From: Oscillospiraceae bacterium
GTDB lineage: Bacteria; Bacillota; Clostridia; Oscillospirales; Ruminococcaceae
Reading direction: 5' to 3'
Assembly: GCA_021199855.1 (NCBI GenBank)
Contig: JAJQHD010000037.1
Span: 1 to 64,000 of the forward strand
Length of the DNA stretch: 64,000 nucleotides
Below are positions 52,993 through 62,444 of the stretch, piece after piece. The notes beneath the pieces were generated by a model that did not search any database, was not told the DNA's origin, and saw only the letters and a program-made list of their open reading frames with translations. Both the position numbers and the translations under genes were made by a program. The first letter of the stretch is position 1. Each line of letters opens with the position of its first letter.

Positions 52993-54324
52993 TTATTTGG
53001 TGTCCTGATTGTCTCTTTCACGGACAATAATGCGTATTGGCGTTCCTTCAAGTCCTCCGAAGGTGTCCCTTATCTGATTCTCCAAGTATCTGCGATAGGA
53101 GAAGTGGAACAGTTCCGCCGAATTTACGAACATTACGAACGTGGGCGGATTGGTCGAAGGCTGAGTCATATAGTATATTTTCAGGCGTTTGCCCTTGTCA
53201 GACGGCGGCTGAACTCTGTTGACAGAGTAAGCCAGGATGTCGTTGAGCTTGCCTGTGGATATTCTCATTGAATTATTTGCGTAGACACGGTTAATAAGCT
53301 CAAAGAGCTTTTCAACTCGCTGTCCTGTTTTAGCAGAGATGAAGACGAATGGAACATAGTCCATGAAGCTGAGCTTTTCACGGAGGTTGTCCGAAAAATC
53401 CTTCATGGTGTTGGTATCTTTATCGATAACGTCCCACTTGTTGACAGCAACTATACAGGCTTTTCCCTGCTCGTGTGCATAACCGGCAACTTTGGAATCC
53501 TGTTCGGTGAAACCTACTGATGCATCAATTACGATTACGGCAACATCAGCTTCATCAACTGCCATATAGGCCCTGAGGACGCTGTAGTGCTCGATATTCT
53601 CGTAGACTTTGGATTTCTTTCGGATTCCGGCAGTATCGACGAAGGTATATTTACCCCATTCGTTTTCTACTTCGGCATCAGTTGCATCTCTGGTGGTTCC
53701 GGCAATGTTAGAGACGATGGTTCTCTCTTCTCCAACTATACGATTTATGATAGAAGACTTGCCGACATTCGGCTTGCCAATTACGGCAACACGAATACTG
53801 TCCTTGTCCTCGTTTCCGTCGCTTTCAGGGAGATTCTCCAGAACACGGTCGAGCAAATCTCCGGTGCCATAGCCATGAACGGAGGAAACCTCTACCGGGT
53901 CTCCGAGTCCAAGATTATAGAATTCATAGAATTCCGGCTCAGGTGGTCCCAATCTGTCGCATTTATTGACACAGAGAACAATCGGCTTTCCAGACTTCTG
54001 AAGCATTGAAGCAACTTCATAGTCGTTGGCTGTTACTCCGGAACGAATATCGGTTACTAAAATAATTACAGATGCTTTATCAATCGCAATCTGAGCCTGA
54101 CGCCTCATCTGGACGAGAATAGTATCATTAGTTTTAGGCTCGATTCCTCCGGTGTCTACAAGCATAAATTCACGTGCACGCCATTCGCATTTTGAGTAAA
54201 TTCTGTCTCTTGTGACGCCCGGGGTGTCATCAACTATCGAAAGTCTCTTGCCTATGAGTTTATTGAAAAGTGTGGATTTTCCTACATTGGGTCGCCCCAC
54301 AACGGCGACAATCGGCAAAGCCAT
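52993..54324 (-). CDS. der: GTPase Der (EngA)
   Basis: This 443-residue ribosome-assembly GTPase has two G domains, starting GRPNVGKST and GKPNVGKSS, each with DTxG and NKCD/NKWD motifs, and a C-terminal KH-like domain. It is followed by plsY-gpsA. Confidence 0.97.
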   Translation of the reverse strand: MALPIVAVVGRPNVGKSTLFNKLIGKRLSIVDDTPGVTRDRIYSKCEWRAREFMLVDTGGIEPKTNDTILVQMRRQAQIAIDKASVIILVTDIRSGVTANDYEVASMLQKSGKPIVLCVNKCDRLGPPEPEFYEFYNLGLGDPVEVSSVHGYGTGDLLDRVLENLPESDGNEDKDSIRVAVIGKPNVGKSSIINRIVGEERTIVSNIAGTTRDATDAEVENEWGKYTFVDTAGIRKKSKVYENIEHYSVLRAYMAVDEADVAVIVIDASVGFTEQDSKVAGYAHEQGKACIVAVNKWDVIDKDTNTMKDFSDNLREKLSFMDYVPFVFISAKTGQRVEKLFELINRVYANNSMRISTGKLNDILAYSVNRVQPPSDKGKRLKIYYMTQPSTNPPTFVMFVNSAELFHFSYRRYLENQIRDTFGGLEGTPIRIIVRERDNQDTK

Positions 54325-54366
54325 GCTCCGCCTCCTTAAATTCAGAATAATGGCGATGGTATTAAA

Positions 54367-54399
54367 AAATCAGAGAAGGAAATGCTCCTTCTCTGATTT
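54367..54399 (-). terminator. Terminator of yceD-rpmF
   Basis: AAATCAGAGAAGGA (54367-54380) pairs perfectly with TCCTTCTCTGATTT (54386-54399), followed on the minus strand by T-rich sequence. The 42 nt between it and der hold no clear promoter. Confidence 0.9.
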
Positions 54400-54426
54400 T
54401 GAAGAAGACAAAGCTTCGTTTAAAGA

Positions 54427-54609
54427 CTATGCTTCCTTCTCGATAACCATGGTACCCTTATAGTAGCCGCAGTTACTGCAAACCTTATGCGGTGAGGTCA
54501 AAGTACCGCAATTGGAACACCTTGAAAGTGCCGGAGCGTCAAGCTTCCATACGCTTGAACGTCTTTTGTCTCTTCTTGCTTTGGAGACTTTTCTCTTCGG
54601 TACTGCCAT
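54427..54609 (-). CDS. rpmF: Ribosomal protein L32
   Basis: This 60-residue protein starts MAVPKRKVSKARRDKRR and has the zinc ribbon CSNCGTLTSPHKVCSNCG. The ATG at 54609 has GGAGG 8 nt upstream. It follows yceD as in many bacteria. Confidence 0.97.
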   Translation of the reverse strand: MAVPKRKVSKARRDKRRSSVWKLDAPALSRCSNCGTLTSPHKVCSNCGYYKGTMVIEKEA

Positions 54610-54666
54610 TTTCAGCACCTCCTCCTTGACAAATTATGACATAGCCACTTTGCGTCGGAATAGTAA

Positions 54667-55137
54667 TCATTCATCACTATCACAATCGCAATCACCGTCG
54701 TTGAGATTCTTGCCACATGTCGGGCAGATGCCCTTACAATCTTCACGGCAAAGAATCTTCGTCGGCATTGAAAGCAGCAAATCTGAGATAGCTAACTCGT
54801 TTAAATCGAGAGTTTCGCCGGAGCAATAGACATACTCTTCATCGTCGGGCAGATTTTCGTTATCTTCATCGCCTCTTACGAGAATATGAGCAAAGTCCTG
54901 ATTATACCGGCGGGTGAATTCAGCAGAGCATCGGTCACAGATATGGGAAACAGTATAGTCGAGGTTATAGCTAAGTGTTACAACACTGGCACGACTTGTA
55001 GTCTTTCCTCTAAGGCATACGGGAGTTATGAACTCTCCCACGCCTTTATACTTGTCCATTTCGCTCACAGGGATGTCGGTTTCGACCGGACGTTCTCCGT
55101 CCTCCCAGTCAAAAAGCGGCTTAAGCTTCAGCAGCAC
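54667..55137 (-). CDS. YceD/DUF177 family protein
   Basis: This 156-residue protein belongs to the DUF177 family usually encoded before rpmF and implicated in 23S rRNA or ribosome biogenesis in plants and bacteria. The C-terminal CREDCKGICPTCGKNL carries the conserved cysteines. The GTG at 55137 is taken as start with GAGGTG 4-5 nt upstream; the longer frame from 55215 would contain the operon promoter. Confidence 0.85.
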   Translation of the reverse strand: MLLKLKPLFDWEDGERPVETDIPVSEMDKYKGVGEFITPVCLRGKTTSRASVVTLSYNLDYTVSHICDRCSAEFTRRYNQDFAHILVRGDEDNENLPDDEEYVYCSGETLDLNELAISDLLLSMPTKILCREDCKGICPTCGKNLNDGDCDCDSDE

Positions 55138-55161
55138 ATTACACCTCAGAATATCACAAAC

Positions 55162-55190
55162 ATTATACTTTAGCGAGCGGAGAATGTCAA
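55162..55190 (-). promoter_or_regulatory. Consensus promoter of yceD-rpmF
   Basis: Minus-strand TTGACA, 17-bp spacer, TATAAT. It rules out the longer yceD reading frame. Confidence 0.85.
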
Positions 55191-55234
55191 TACTTTTGAA
55201 AAATTTTGCTTCCATCGCTCGAAAACAGATTTCA

Positions 55235-55268
55235 TCTCCGCCGCAAAAAGCCTTGATTACGGCGGAGA
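55235..55268 (-). terminator. Possible terminator of P-loop gene
   Basis: TCTCCGCCG and CGGCGGAGA pair perfectly across a 16-nt loop, 20 nt after the P-loop gene stop. No strong T-tract follows, so this is weak. Confidence 0.4.
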
Positions 55269-55288
55269 AGCATACTTACAATAGAATT

Positions 55289-55696
55289 TTAGTGCTCAAC
55301 ACGCTTCAGGATGCTCTCAGGAAGATTCTCCTTATCCTCAGAAACAGTGAAGACGATAAGAATGTCGGGAGCAACGGCTTCAATTCTCTCGAAGAGAAGC
55401 TCGAGCTCGTCATAGTTTCTGCCGCCAATCTTAAGAATTCCGTCAACAAAAATCTCGGATATATCATAGTTTGCGGCAATAGTTCCAGTGATGAAGCCGT
55501 AGAACTTGTCGTAACTGTCAATCTTGTAGCCATCGACATCAACGAGTCTGACACTGTAGGGTATGTCATAGGTAAGCTGCATACTCTTCTCGATGCAGAC
55601 GATATTTCCCTTTGTGTTAGCTACTGCGTCCTTGATAAGATCAAGCAGTACCTTGGTTTTGCCGGATCCCTTTTTGCCGGTGATCAGTTTAATCAT
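55289..55696 (-). CDS. Small P-loop ATPase-like protein, unknown
   Basis: This 135-residue protein begins MIKLITGKKGSGKTK, a Walker A motif, and has a Walker-B-like ISEIFVDG near residue 85. It is much shorter than typical ATPases and has no recognised partner domain. Homologs of this type are often annotated loosely as ATP-binding or PilT-like; function is unknown. The gene follows pgi by 76 nt. Confidence 0.7.
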   Translation of the reverse strand: MIKLITGKKGSGKTKVLLDLIKDAVANTKGNIVCIEKSMQLTYDIPYSVRLVDVDGYKIDSYDKFYGFITGTIAANYDISEIFVDGILKIGGRNYDELELLFERIEAVAPDILIVFTVSEDKENLPESILKRVEH

Positions 55697-55772
55697 AGTA
55701 ACACTCCGTTTCCGCCCTTTCGGGCTGTTATTGCTTTATCCAACGACTAAAGTCAGTTGAATCAGGTTGTAA

Positions 55773-57110
55773 TTATTCAGCTTTAAGCTTTTCTTCAAGC
55801 TCTGACTTGCGGTCTTCATAACCGGGCTTCCCGAGAAGTGCAAACATGTTCTTCTTGTAGCTCTCAACACCAGGCTGGTTGAACGGATTTACACCGAGCA
55901 TGTAGCCGGAAAGTGCGCAAGCCTTCTCGAAGAAGTAAACCATCTCGCCGAAGTTGTACTCGTCGAGCTTATCTACCTCGATGATGAGGTTCGGAACTCC
56001 GCCTTCAGTGTGAGCAAGAACTGTTCCTTCCATCGCCTTGCGGTTTACGACGGACATATTCTGGTTAGTAAGGAAGTTCAGACCGTCGAGATTTTCAGCG
56101 TCATTTTCAAGGAACAAATCCTTCTTCGGATTCTTTACGTCGACAACAGTCTCGAACATGATCCTTGAACCGTCCTGAACGAACTGTCCCATCGAGTGAA
56201 GATCGGTTGAAAATATTGCGCTTGAAGGATAGATGCCCTTGTTGTCCTTGCCTTCGCTTTCGCCAAAGAGCTGTTTGAACCACTCGTTCATCATTGCAAA
56301 GCAGGGTTCATATGACACGAGCATTTCGACCGACTTACCCTTGCGGTAAAGGATATTTCTCAGTGCGGCGTACTTCTCGCAATCGTTCATATCGTCTTCA
56401 AGATATGCTTCTCTTGCGGCGGCGGCACCTTCCATAATCTTGTCGATATCGCATCCAGCAACTGCTATCGGAAGAAGTCCTACTGCTGTGAGAACCGAAT
56501 ATCTGCCTCCGATGTCATCAGCGATTACGAATGTCTCATATCCTTCGGAATCGGAAAGCTCTTTCAAAGTTCCTCTTGCCTTGTCAGTGGTCGCAAAAAT
56601 TCTGGTCTTTGCCTCTTCCTTGCCATACTTGTCCTCAAGAAGCTTCTTGAAGATCCTGAAAGCAAGTGCAGGTTCAGTAGTAGTTCCCGACTTGGAGATT
56701 ACGTTTACGCAGACATCCTTGCCCTCACAGATGAAGAGAATCTCGTCAAGATAAGTAGAGCTGATGTTGTTGCCGACGAAGTAGATGTCGGGCGTATCCT
56801 TTTTGAGGTTGTTGTAATACGGGCTTGTTAAAAGTTCGATAGCCGCTCTCGCACCCAAGTAGGAGCCGCCAATACCGATTACGATAAGAACGTCTGCCTT
56901 TTCCTTGATTCTTGCCGCGGCGGCTTTGATTCTGGCAAATTCTTCCTTGTCGTAGTCGACCGGAAGGTCAACCCAACCGAGGAAGTCGTTGCCCAAGCCA
57001 CTGCGTGTTGCAAGTGTGTCATAAGCGGCGGTTATCTGAGGACGAATTGCATCAAGTTCGTGAGGATTCACAAACTTTTCAGCGTACTTTGTTACTAATT
57101 TAATAGACAT
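55773..57110 (-). CDS. pgi: Glucose-6-phosphate isomerase
   Basis: This 445-residue glycolytic enzyme has [24 protein letters not shown], the catalytic Glu in [13 protein letters not shown] and the late Lys in [13 protein letters not shown]. The ATG at 57110 has AGAGGG 9 nt upstream; the in-frame ATG at 57152 is inside the promoter. Confidence 0.95.
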   Translation of the reverse strand: MSIKLVTKYAEKFVNPHELDAIRPQITAAYDTLATRSGLGNDFLGWVDLPVDYDKEEFARIKAAAARIKEKADVLIVIGIGGSYLGARAAIELLTSPYYNNLKKDTPDIYFVGNNISSTYLDEILFICEGKDVCVNVISKSGTTTEPALAFRIFKKLLEDKYGKEEAKTRIFATTDKARGTLKELSDSEGYETFVIADDIGGRYSVLTAVGLLPIAVAGCDIDKIMEGAAAAREAYLEDDMNDCEKYAALRNILYRKGKSVEMLVSYEPCFAMMNEWFKQLFGESEGKDNKGIYPSSAIFSTDLHSMGQFVQDGSRIMFETVVDVKNPKKDLFLENDAENLDGLNFLTNQNMSVVNRKAMEGTVLAHTEGGVPNLIIEVDKLDEYNFGEMVYFFEKACALSGYMLGVNPFNQPGVESYKKNMFALLGKPGYEDRKSELEEKLKAE

Positions 57111-57142
57111 AGCTGTCATCCCTCTCATTTGTCTTTGTCTAT

Positions 57143-57171
57143 ATTCTAACACGAAACGGTCAATAATGCAA
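57143..57171 (-). promoter_or_regulatory. Promoter of pgi
   Basis: Minus-strand TTGCAT, 17-bp spacer and TAGAAT, about 33 bp before the start. Confidence 0.6.
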
Positions 57172-57216
57172 GGAATTTCAGTGAAAAATATTGTGCAAAT
57201 TCGGCAAAATGTTTCT

Positions 57217-58374
57217 CTACCCTGTCAGCATACTTCTCAAAAGCTTAAATACTGCGGACAAAATATTCATTCTGTCGATATTTTCCGTTGCAACGATTGA
57301 AATAGCATATCTTTCTTCATCATCTACAAGAAACACTACCCTGCCGACTTTGTCACCGATACTCACCGGTGCGATAACATCATCGAAGTATTCAATCTTC
57401 ATCTCGACTGATTCGAGTTCACTGTTTCTTACGACGAAACTTCCAAGTTCTCTGATATCAGCGTTCACTTCAGGACTGACACCGCCACTCACGGAAACCG
57501 GCTCCACATAGATATCAGTTTTCTTTGGAGTGTAAAGTGTATAGGCAGCAAAGCCGATATTCATCTTTTCACGAGCTGTAGTGAAGCGTGCATACTCGTC
57601 CGGCTCACCTAAGATAACGCAAATCATCGTAAGTCCGTTTCGCTCGGCTGAAGCTATCAGGCAGTTAAGGCAATCGTCGCTGTAGTAGGCTTTCATTCCG
57701 GTTATGCCGTTGTAGCTGAGAATCATGCGATTTGTCGAGACAAGCTCGGTTTTGCCGTCACGGACGGTAGTCATCCAAGTCGTGAAGTATGGAACAAGCT
57801 CATCATAGTGGGACAGCTCCGAAGCAAGCGTGGCAATATCACAAGCGGTTGTGATGCTGCCGTCAAGCGTCCCCGTCGGGTCGACATATGTTGTCGATAA
57901 CATTCCGAGCTCTTCGGCTCTCTGATTCATAAGCATAGTGAAGTCGTCTACGTTCCCCGAAACAGCTTCGGCAATTGCTACTGCGGCGTCGTTGGCGTTG
58001 CCGACGGTAATTGCCTTGACAAGCTCATCAATCGTTATTTCTTCGCCTGTGTTGAGCCAGATTTGAGCTCCCTGCTGGGCATTGGCGTTGGCGGAAGTTT
58101 TCACAACTGTGTCAAGGCTGAGTTCTCCCTCGCCTATCGCTTCCATCAGCAAAAGAAGAGTCATCAGCTTAGCTGAATGGAAAGCAGGAAACTCCACATT
58201 GCCGTTGTCGGAATAGAGAAGAGTTCCTGTAGTCCCTTCCATCAGGACATAAGAATATGGCACTGAGGTCTCTCCACTATCCGTAGCGAATGCGGGGACA
58301 GTCTCCCATAAGATAAAATAAAAAGCTACCAGAACGGTGATGATTCTATGAAAGAATTTCAGAAAGAATTTCAT
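57217..58374 (-). CDS. DacA-family protein with altered catalytic motifs
   Basis: This 385-residue protein has a signal peptide (residues 1-30), a D-Ala-D-Ala carboxypeptidase (peptidase S11) domain, a C-terminal beta domain and a hydrophobic-basic end. All three active-site motifs differ from the family. SxxK is His66-Ser-Ala-Lys69, SxN is Asn126-Ala-Asn128, and KTG is Lys228-Ala-Tyr230. Surrounding family sequence is intact ([33 protein letters not shown]). It is probably a non-hydrolytic wall-binding relative, although Ser67 might substitute. The start at 58374 has GGAG 7 nt upstream. Confidence 0.82.
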   Translation of the reverse strand: MKFFLKFFHRIITVLVAFYFILWETVPAFATDSGETSVPYSYVLMEGTTGTLLYSDNGNVEFPAFHSAKLMTLLLLMEAIGEGELSLDTVVKTSANANAQQGAQIWLNTGEEITIDELVKAITVGNANDAAVAIAEAVSGNVDDFTMLMNQRAEELGMLSTTYVDPTGTLDGSITTACDIATLASELSHYDELVPYFTTWMTTVRDGKTELVSTNRMILSYNGITGMKAYYSDDCLNCLIASAERNGLTMICVILGEPDEYARFTTAREKMNIGFAAYTLYTPKKTDIYVEPVSVSGGVSPEVNADIRELGSFVVRNSELESVEMKIEYFDDVIAPVSIGDKVGRVVFLVDDEERYAISIVATENIDRMNILSAVFKLLRSMLTG

Positions 58375-58434
58375 AGCAAGTCTCCAATACATTTGATAGT
58401 CAATACTATGAGACGAGCCGTGGGAACTATTCAT

Positions 58435-58460
58435 AAAAAAGACCGACATGAAGCCGGTCT
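58435..58460 (-). terminator. Terminator of HPr-like gene
   Basis: AGACCGGC and GTCGGTCT (minus strand) form an 8-bp stem with a 5-nt loop, followed by T6. It lies 7 nt after the stop codon. Confidence 0.85.
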
Positions 58461-58466
58461 CTCTTT

Positions 58467-58697
58467 TTACTTTACGATAAACTTGTCAATCTGCTTGAGG
58501 AGATCGTCGCAGTTCTCAGTGTGAGCCTGGAGCTCAACGGGCTTTTCCAAATCAAGGCTGAAAATGCCCATGATAGACTTTGCGTCGATAGAATACCTGC
58601 CGGAAACAAGGTCGATGTCGTAGTCACAAAGAGTGACAATGCTGACGAACTCCTTGACGTCGTTGATTGTTTCAAGTTTAATTTTTACTGTTTGCAT
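58467..58697 (-). CDS. HPr-like protein without active histidine
   Basis: This 76-residue HPr-fold protein has the KSIMGIFSLDL region that corresponds to the Ser46 helix of HPr. The histidine-15 segment is replaced (INDVKEFVSIV), so it cannot take phosphate from enzyme I. Such proteins are widespread in Clostridia; a regulatory role like Crh is possible but not shown. GGAGG lies 9 nt before the ATG. Confidence 0.82.
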   Translation of the reverse strand: MQTVKIKLETINDVKEFVSIVTLCDYDIDLVSGRYSIDAKSIMGIFSLDLEKPVELQAHTENCDDLLKQIDKFIVK

Positions 58698-58770
58698 TTT
58701 GCGTTACCTCCGATTTGATAAATTCCTTTGGAAGCTTTAATATTTGCTTAGTTTCCAAAAGCCTACTTTC

Positions 58771-58798
58771 AGTATAACAGAAATTTTCGGCTTGTCAA
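58771..58798 (-). promoter_or_regulatory. Promoter of HPr-like gene
   Basis: Minus-strand TTGACA, 16-bp spacer and TATACT. Confidence 0.6.
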
Positions 58799-58843
58799 GA
58801 GGGTATTTGGGGAGATTTTTGAGAAAAAGTGAAGATTGCCAGG

Positions 58844-58872
58844 TTGACAGGGAGGAAAATTGGAGTTATGAT
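58844..58872 (+). promoter_or_regulatory. Promoter of mtaB
   Basis: TTGACA (58844-58849), 17-bp spacer and TATGAT (58867-58872), 37 bp before the start codon. Confidence 0.65.
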
Positions 58873-58908
58873 TGTCAATGTTCAAATGTTTAATCAGGAG
58901 ATGAGCTG

Positions 58909-60213
58909 ATGACCGTATCTTACTACACCTTCGGCTGCAAGGTGAATCAATATGAGACTGACTGCATTGCGGAGCTGATGGAACGGAACGGGTTTGTGAC
59001 GCTTGACGAACCGATGGCGGCGGATGTGGTTATTATAAATTCCTGCACCGTTACACAGGCGGCGGATGTGAAGCTGGGACAGCTTCTCCGGCGGATAAAA
59101 AGGCAGAATCCAGAGGCAATAACGGTGGTTGCCGGGTGCTATCCTCAGGCGCACGGTGCAACCGAGCTGATAAGTGAAGCAGACATTATCGTCGGCGAGG
59201 CGAATAAGACCAAAATCCCGGAGCGGGTTTCAGATTTTCTTACAAAGAAAGAACAACTTTGCGAGATTCTTCCCCACCAGAAAGGCGAAAAGATGGAAAT
59301 GATGAGTCTTGAAAGACGTGCCGACAAAACGAGGGCTATCATCAAGATTCAGGACGGGTGCGACAGGTTCTGCACTTACTGCATTATCCCCTATGCTCGT
59401 GGGCGTTCACGCTCGAAGCCGATTGAGGAGATTAGAACTGAGGCAAGCGAACTTGCTTTACAAGGTCACAGAGAGCTAATTTTAGTGGGAATTAACCTTT
59501 CCTGCTACGGTGAAGACTTGGGAGAAATCGACCTTGCGGATGCGGTTCATGTGGCTTGTCAGTCAGAAGCTGACAGAATCCGACTTGGGTCGATTGAGCC
59601 GGAAATGCTGACTGAAAACATAATAAGACGATTATCGCAGGAAGAAAAGCTTTGCCCACACTTCCATCTTTCCCTGCAATCCGGGTGCGACAAGACGCTT
59701 GCGAACATGAGAAGGCGGTACAATACTGATGAATATCGGAAGCTGCCACAGCTACTCAGAAAATACTTTCCCGGTTGTGCCGTCACCACCGATGTGATGG
59801 TAGGTTTTCCGGGTGAGACTGAGGAAGATTTTGAACAGTCTGTGGAATTTGTAAAGGAAATTGCCTTTGCAGGTGTTCATGTATTCCCTTACTCCGAGCG
59901 TGAGGGGACTGTTGCCGCCAAAATGTCCGAAAGCGTTCCGAAGGCTGAAAGATATCGCCGTGCGGAGATAATGTCCGATGCCGCAAAAATCGGCGAAGAA
60001 GCCTTCCGAGAAGCACATATAGGCAAGACAGTCAGCATTCTCTTTGAGCACGAAAAGGACAGCGATTTCCATCAGGGGCATACTAAGGACTATCTTATGG
60101 TGAGGGTACCGAAGATTCAGGATACCCTATGGAAAGAAATAAGAGACGTCAAAATTACATCTTGTAAAGATAATTGCCTTTACGGAGAAATAATTAATCC
60201 GACTGCCGATTGA
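58909..60213 (+). CDS. mtaB: tRNA t6A37 methylthiotransferase
   Basis: This 434-residue radical SAM enzyme converts t6A37 to ms2t6A37. It has the N-terminal UPF0004 domain with three cluster cysteines (GCKVNQYE, NSCTVT, GCYPQ), the SAM cluster motif CDRFCTYC and a C-terminal TRAM-like region. The HVFPYSEREGT motif fits MtaB rather than MiaB. AGGAG lies 8 nt before the ATG. Confidence 0.94.
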   Translation: MTVSYYTFGCKVNQYETDCIAELMERNGFVTLDEPMAADVVIINSCTVTQAADVKLGQLLRRIKRQNPEAITVVAGCYPQAHGATELISEADIIVGEANKTKIPERVSDFLTKKEQLCEILPHQKGEKMEMMSLERRADKTRAIIKIQDGCDRFCTYCIIPYARGRSRSKPIEEIRTEASELALQGHRELILVGINLSCYGEDLGEIDLADAVHVACQSEADRIRLGSIEPEMLTENIIRRLSQEEKLCPHFHLSLQSGCDKTLANMRRRYNTDEYRKLPQLLRKYFPGCAVTTDVMVGFPGETEEDFEQSVEFVKEIAFAGVHVFPYSEREGTVAAKMSESVPKAERYRRAEIMSDAAKIGEEAFREAHIGKTVSILFEHEKDSDFHQGHTKDYLMVRVPKIQDTLWKEIRDVKITSCKDNCLYGEIINPTAD

Positions 60214-60227
60214 CAGCCGGATTTTTT
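60196..60227 (+). terminator. Terminator of mtaB
   Basis: AATCCGACTG (60196-60205) pairs with CAGCCGGATT (60214-60223) with one mismatch; T6 follows. The stem contains the last mtaB codons. Confidence 0.85.
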
Positions 60228-60235
60228 ATTTTCAC

Positions 60236-62038
60236 TTACTCGTTTCCTCTGACATACATCTCCGCCTGAGTCTCGAAGAAAGTATAGTATAGTCCGTGCA
60301 GATTCATCAGTTCTTCAAATGTCCCATACTCCTTTATCTGACCGTGGTCGAACACGGCAATCTTGTCGCAGAAGCGAGTGCTGTTGATTCTGTGGGAGAT
60401 GTACACCGTGAGCTTGCCGTCGGATATGTCGGCAAAGTTGCGATATATTTCACATTCGGCAATGGGGTCAAGTGCGGCTGTCGGTTCGTCGAGGATAAGG
60501 ACGGGAGAATCTTTATAGAGCGAGCGCAATATTGCAATCTTCTGCCTTTCTCCGCCTGACAAGTCTATCCCTGCTGCAAACAGTTCCTTGGTGATAGGCG
60601 TGTCCAAGCCACGATACATCCTCCCAATTCTTTCTTCCATTCCAACGCTCCGGCACAGCTCCATGAGCTTTTCTTTTTCCTCATCTGTAACCTCGCTCTT
60701 TCCGGCGACGTTTTCAAGAATGGTGAAAGGGAACAGGAAGAAATCCTGATTTACTGCCGAGAAGATTTTCAGGTTATCCCGGTAGTTTATCTTCTGGATA
60801 TTGATTCCGTTGAGGAGGATCTCACCCTCTGTCGGTTCATACATTCTGGTCAGGAGTAACGTGAAAGTCGTTTTTCCTGCTCCGTTGTAGCCGACAATTG
60901 CGAGCTTTTCTTTACTGCTGAGCTTCAGGTTGATGTTTTTCAGGACATAGGAAGTGCTGTTCGGATAGCGGAACGACACATTCTTGAACTCAATTTCGAT
61001 GTCGTCAAGGTTGAGGTCTTCAAGTGTCAGTCCCTTGTCATCATCAAACTTACTTTCATATGTAAGGAAAGATTTATACATATGGATATAGCTCAGGCTG
61101 TTGTTGAAATTCAGCATATTCGTTGCAACATAAGAGAATGCAGACATAAAGCTGATAAGCGACGCTACGCCCATTGTGAACTCACCGACCGAAATTGTGC
61201 CCTTCAGCGCATCTATTCCAATCAACAGATAAGCAGAAATCTGGAATATCGTGGTGAGGAGGAAAGTTGCTAAGTTTATCACACCGTCTTTCTTGATTCG
61301 GCACAGGTTAAGGCTCAGTATATTTTTCTGGAAGTGCTCAATCTTACTGAAAACATATTTCCGAAGATCAAACATATCAATGTCTTTCTTTGCGGGTATG
61401 TTTTTCGGAATCTGAGACACATATCCGAGCCTTCGCTGCTCTCTTGAAGAGTCGTTCTGAAATTGGAGATTGTACTTTTGCCTTACGATTTGCAAAACCG
61501 ACTGCAACCCAATCAGAACCACAGCAATAAGAAACAGCCACTTGTTCAGCATCGTCATAATGGCAACTATACCTATAAGCGAGATGATATTCGACAGTGT
61601 ATCAAATACCGTTGTAATACTAGTAAAGTAATTGTTGCCCTGAGCAATCTGATTTGTGAGTTGTATGCTGTCCTGAAAAGAAGTATCGTTGAATTGCTCA
61701 TAATCCATGTTCAGGCACTTCTGGCTGATGTCGTTATTAAGCTTGTTGGTAAACTTCAAGAAGAGATATTCTTTTATTTTTCCTAAGTAGATGCTGATAG
61801 CTTCGAGGACAAATATCGACCCGAACATCAGAAGAACATAGAAGACAATCTGTGAATAAGCCTCTTTCTGAGAAATGCTGTCTATAATCAGTCCCGACAA
61901 TATAATATTCGGAAACGGTCTTAAAGCATTGATAAAGACTGTAACAAGTAGTATCAGAAATAGCCTTTTATCATACTTCCATATCTCCCGAAACGAGCTT
62001 ATCATATCATCTAACTGTACTCGTCTTTTCTCTTTCAT
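60236..62038 (-). CDS. ABC transporter, fused permease-ATPase
   Basis: This 600-residue half-transporter has an N-terminal six-helix exporter domain (about 1-320) and an ATPase with Walker A GYNGAGKTT, signature DLSGGERQK and Walker B VLILDEPTAALD. It is of the lipid/peptide exporter type. It follows the receiver-like gene by 12 nt, and both follow an FtsX permease gene. The cargo is unknown. Confidence 0.9.
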   Translation of the reverse strand: MKEKRRVQLDDMISSFREIWKYDKRLFLILLVTVFINALRPFPNIILSGLIIDSISQKEAYSQIVFYVLLMFGSIFVLEAISIYLGKIKEYLFLKFTNKLNNDISQKCLNMDYEQFNDTSFQDSIQLTNQIAQGNNYFTSITTVFDTLSNIISLIGIVAIMTMLNKWLFLIAVVLIGLQSVLQIVRQKYNLQFQNDSSREQRRLGYVSQIPKNIPAKKDIDMFDLRKYVFSKIEHFQKNILSLNLCRIKKDGVINLATFLLTTIFQISAYLLIGIDALKGTISVGEFTMGVASLISFMSAFSYVATNMLNFNNSLSYIHMYKSFLTYESKFDDDKGLTLEDLNLDDIEIEFKNVSFRYPNSTSYVLKNINLKLSSKEKLAIVGYNGAGKTTFTLLLTRMYEPTEGEILLNGINIQKINYRDNLKIFSAVNQDFFLFPFTILENVAGKSEVTDEEKEKLMELCRSVGMEERIGRMYRGLDTPITKELFAAGIDLSGGERQKIAILRSLYKDSPVLILDEPTAALDPIAECEIYRNFADISDGKLTVYISHRINSTRFCDKIAVFDHGQIKEYGTFEELMNLHGLYYTFFETQAEMYVRGNE

Positions 62039-62050
62039 ATCCTACCTCGC

Positions 62051-62440
62051 TTATTCCATATTAAGGGAGACAAACATATCGTGAATCAGCGAATCAACCG
62101 AAAGCTGAGAAGTATAGCATTTGTAAACTCCCAAGCCGGTAAGCCTGTCCATCATCTCACGCTCGGAACCGAAATCGGTGAATACCATCGCCAGAATCAC
62201 AATCTCAGAACCAAGCTCTTTGATTTTCCGTACCAGTTCAAAGATGTCATAAGCCTTGCCGTTAGAGATAAAGACAATCTGCGGGTGGAGCTCCGCCACT
62301 TTGCCCATAATATCTTCTTTCGCACTGACACGGTCAAACTCATATGTGTCCGGCACCTCGTTCTCAATCAGGTCACTTATGGTTATCGCTCCCTTTTTGA
62401 CCTTCTTCTCCTGAATAAATAGTACTTTGATTTTGTCCAT
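62051..62440 (-). CDS. Receiver-fold protein lacking phospho-acceptor
   Basis: This 129-residue protein has an alternating strand/helix pattern like CheY receivers. The acidic pair after strand 1 is replaced (FIQEK), and the phospho-acceptor position after strand 3 (HPQIVFISN) holds Ser59-Asn60 instead of Asp. A lysine near strand 5 (YKCYTSQ) is kept. It is probably a pseudo-receiver; family assignment is by fold pattern only. The ATG at 62440 is 4 nt after the FtsX stop. It sits between two transporter genes. Confidence 0.6.
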   Translation of the reverse strand: MDKIKVLFIQEKKVKKGAITISDLIENEVPDTYEFDRVSAKEDIMGKVAELHPQIVFISNGKAYDIFELVRKIKELGSEIVILAMVFTDFGSEREMMDRLTGLGVYKCYTSQLSVDSLIHDMFVSLNME

Positions 62441-62444
62441 ATTT

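Noticed and set aside
55714..55725. Small GCCC/GGGC hairpin between pgi and the P-loop gene
   Set aside because: A 4-bp stem without a T-tract is too short to call a terminator.
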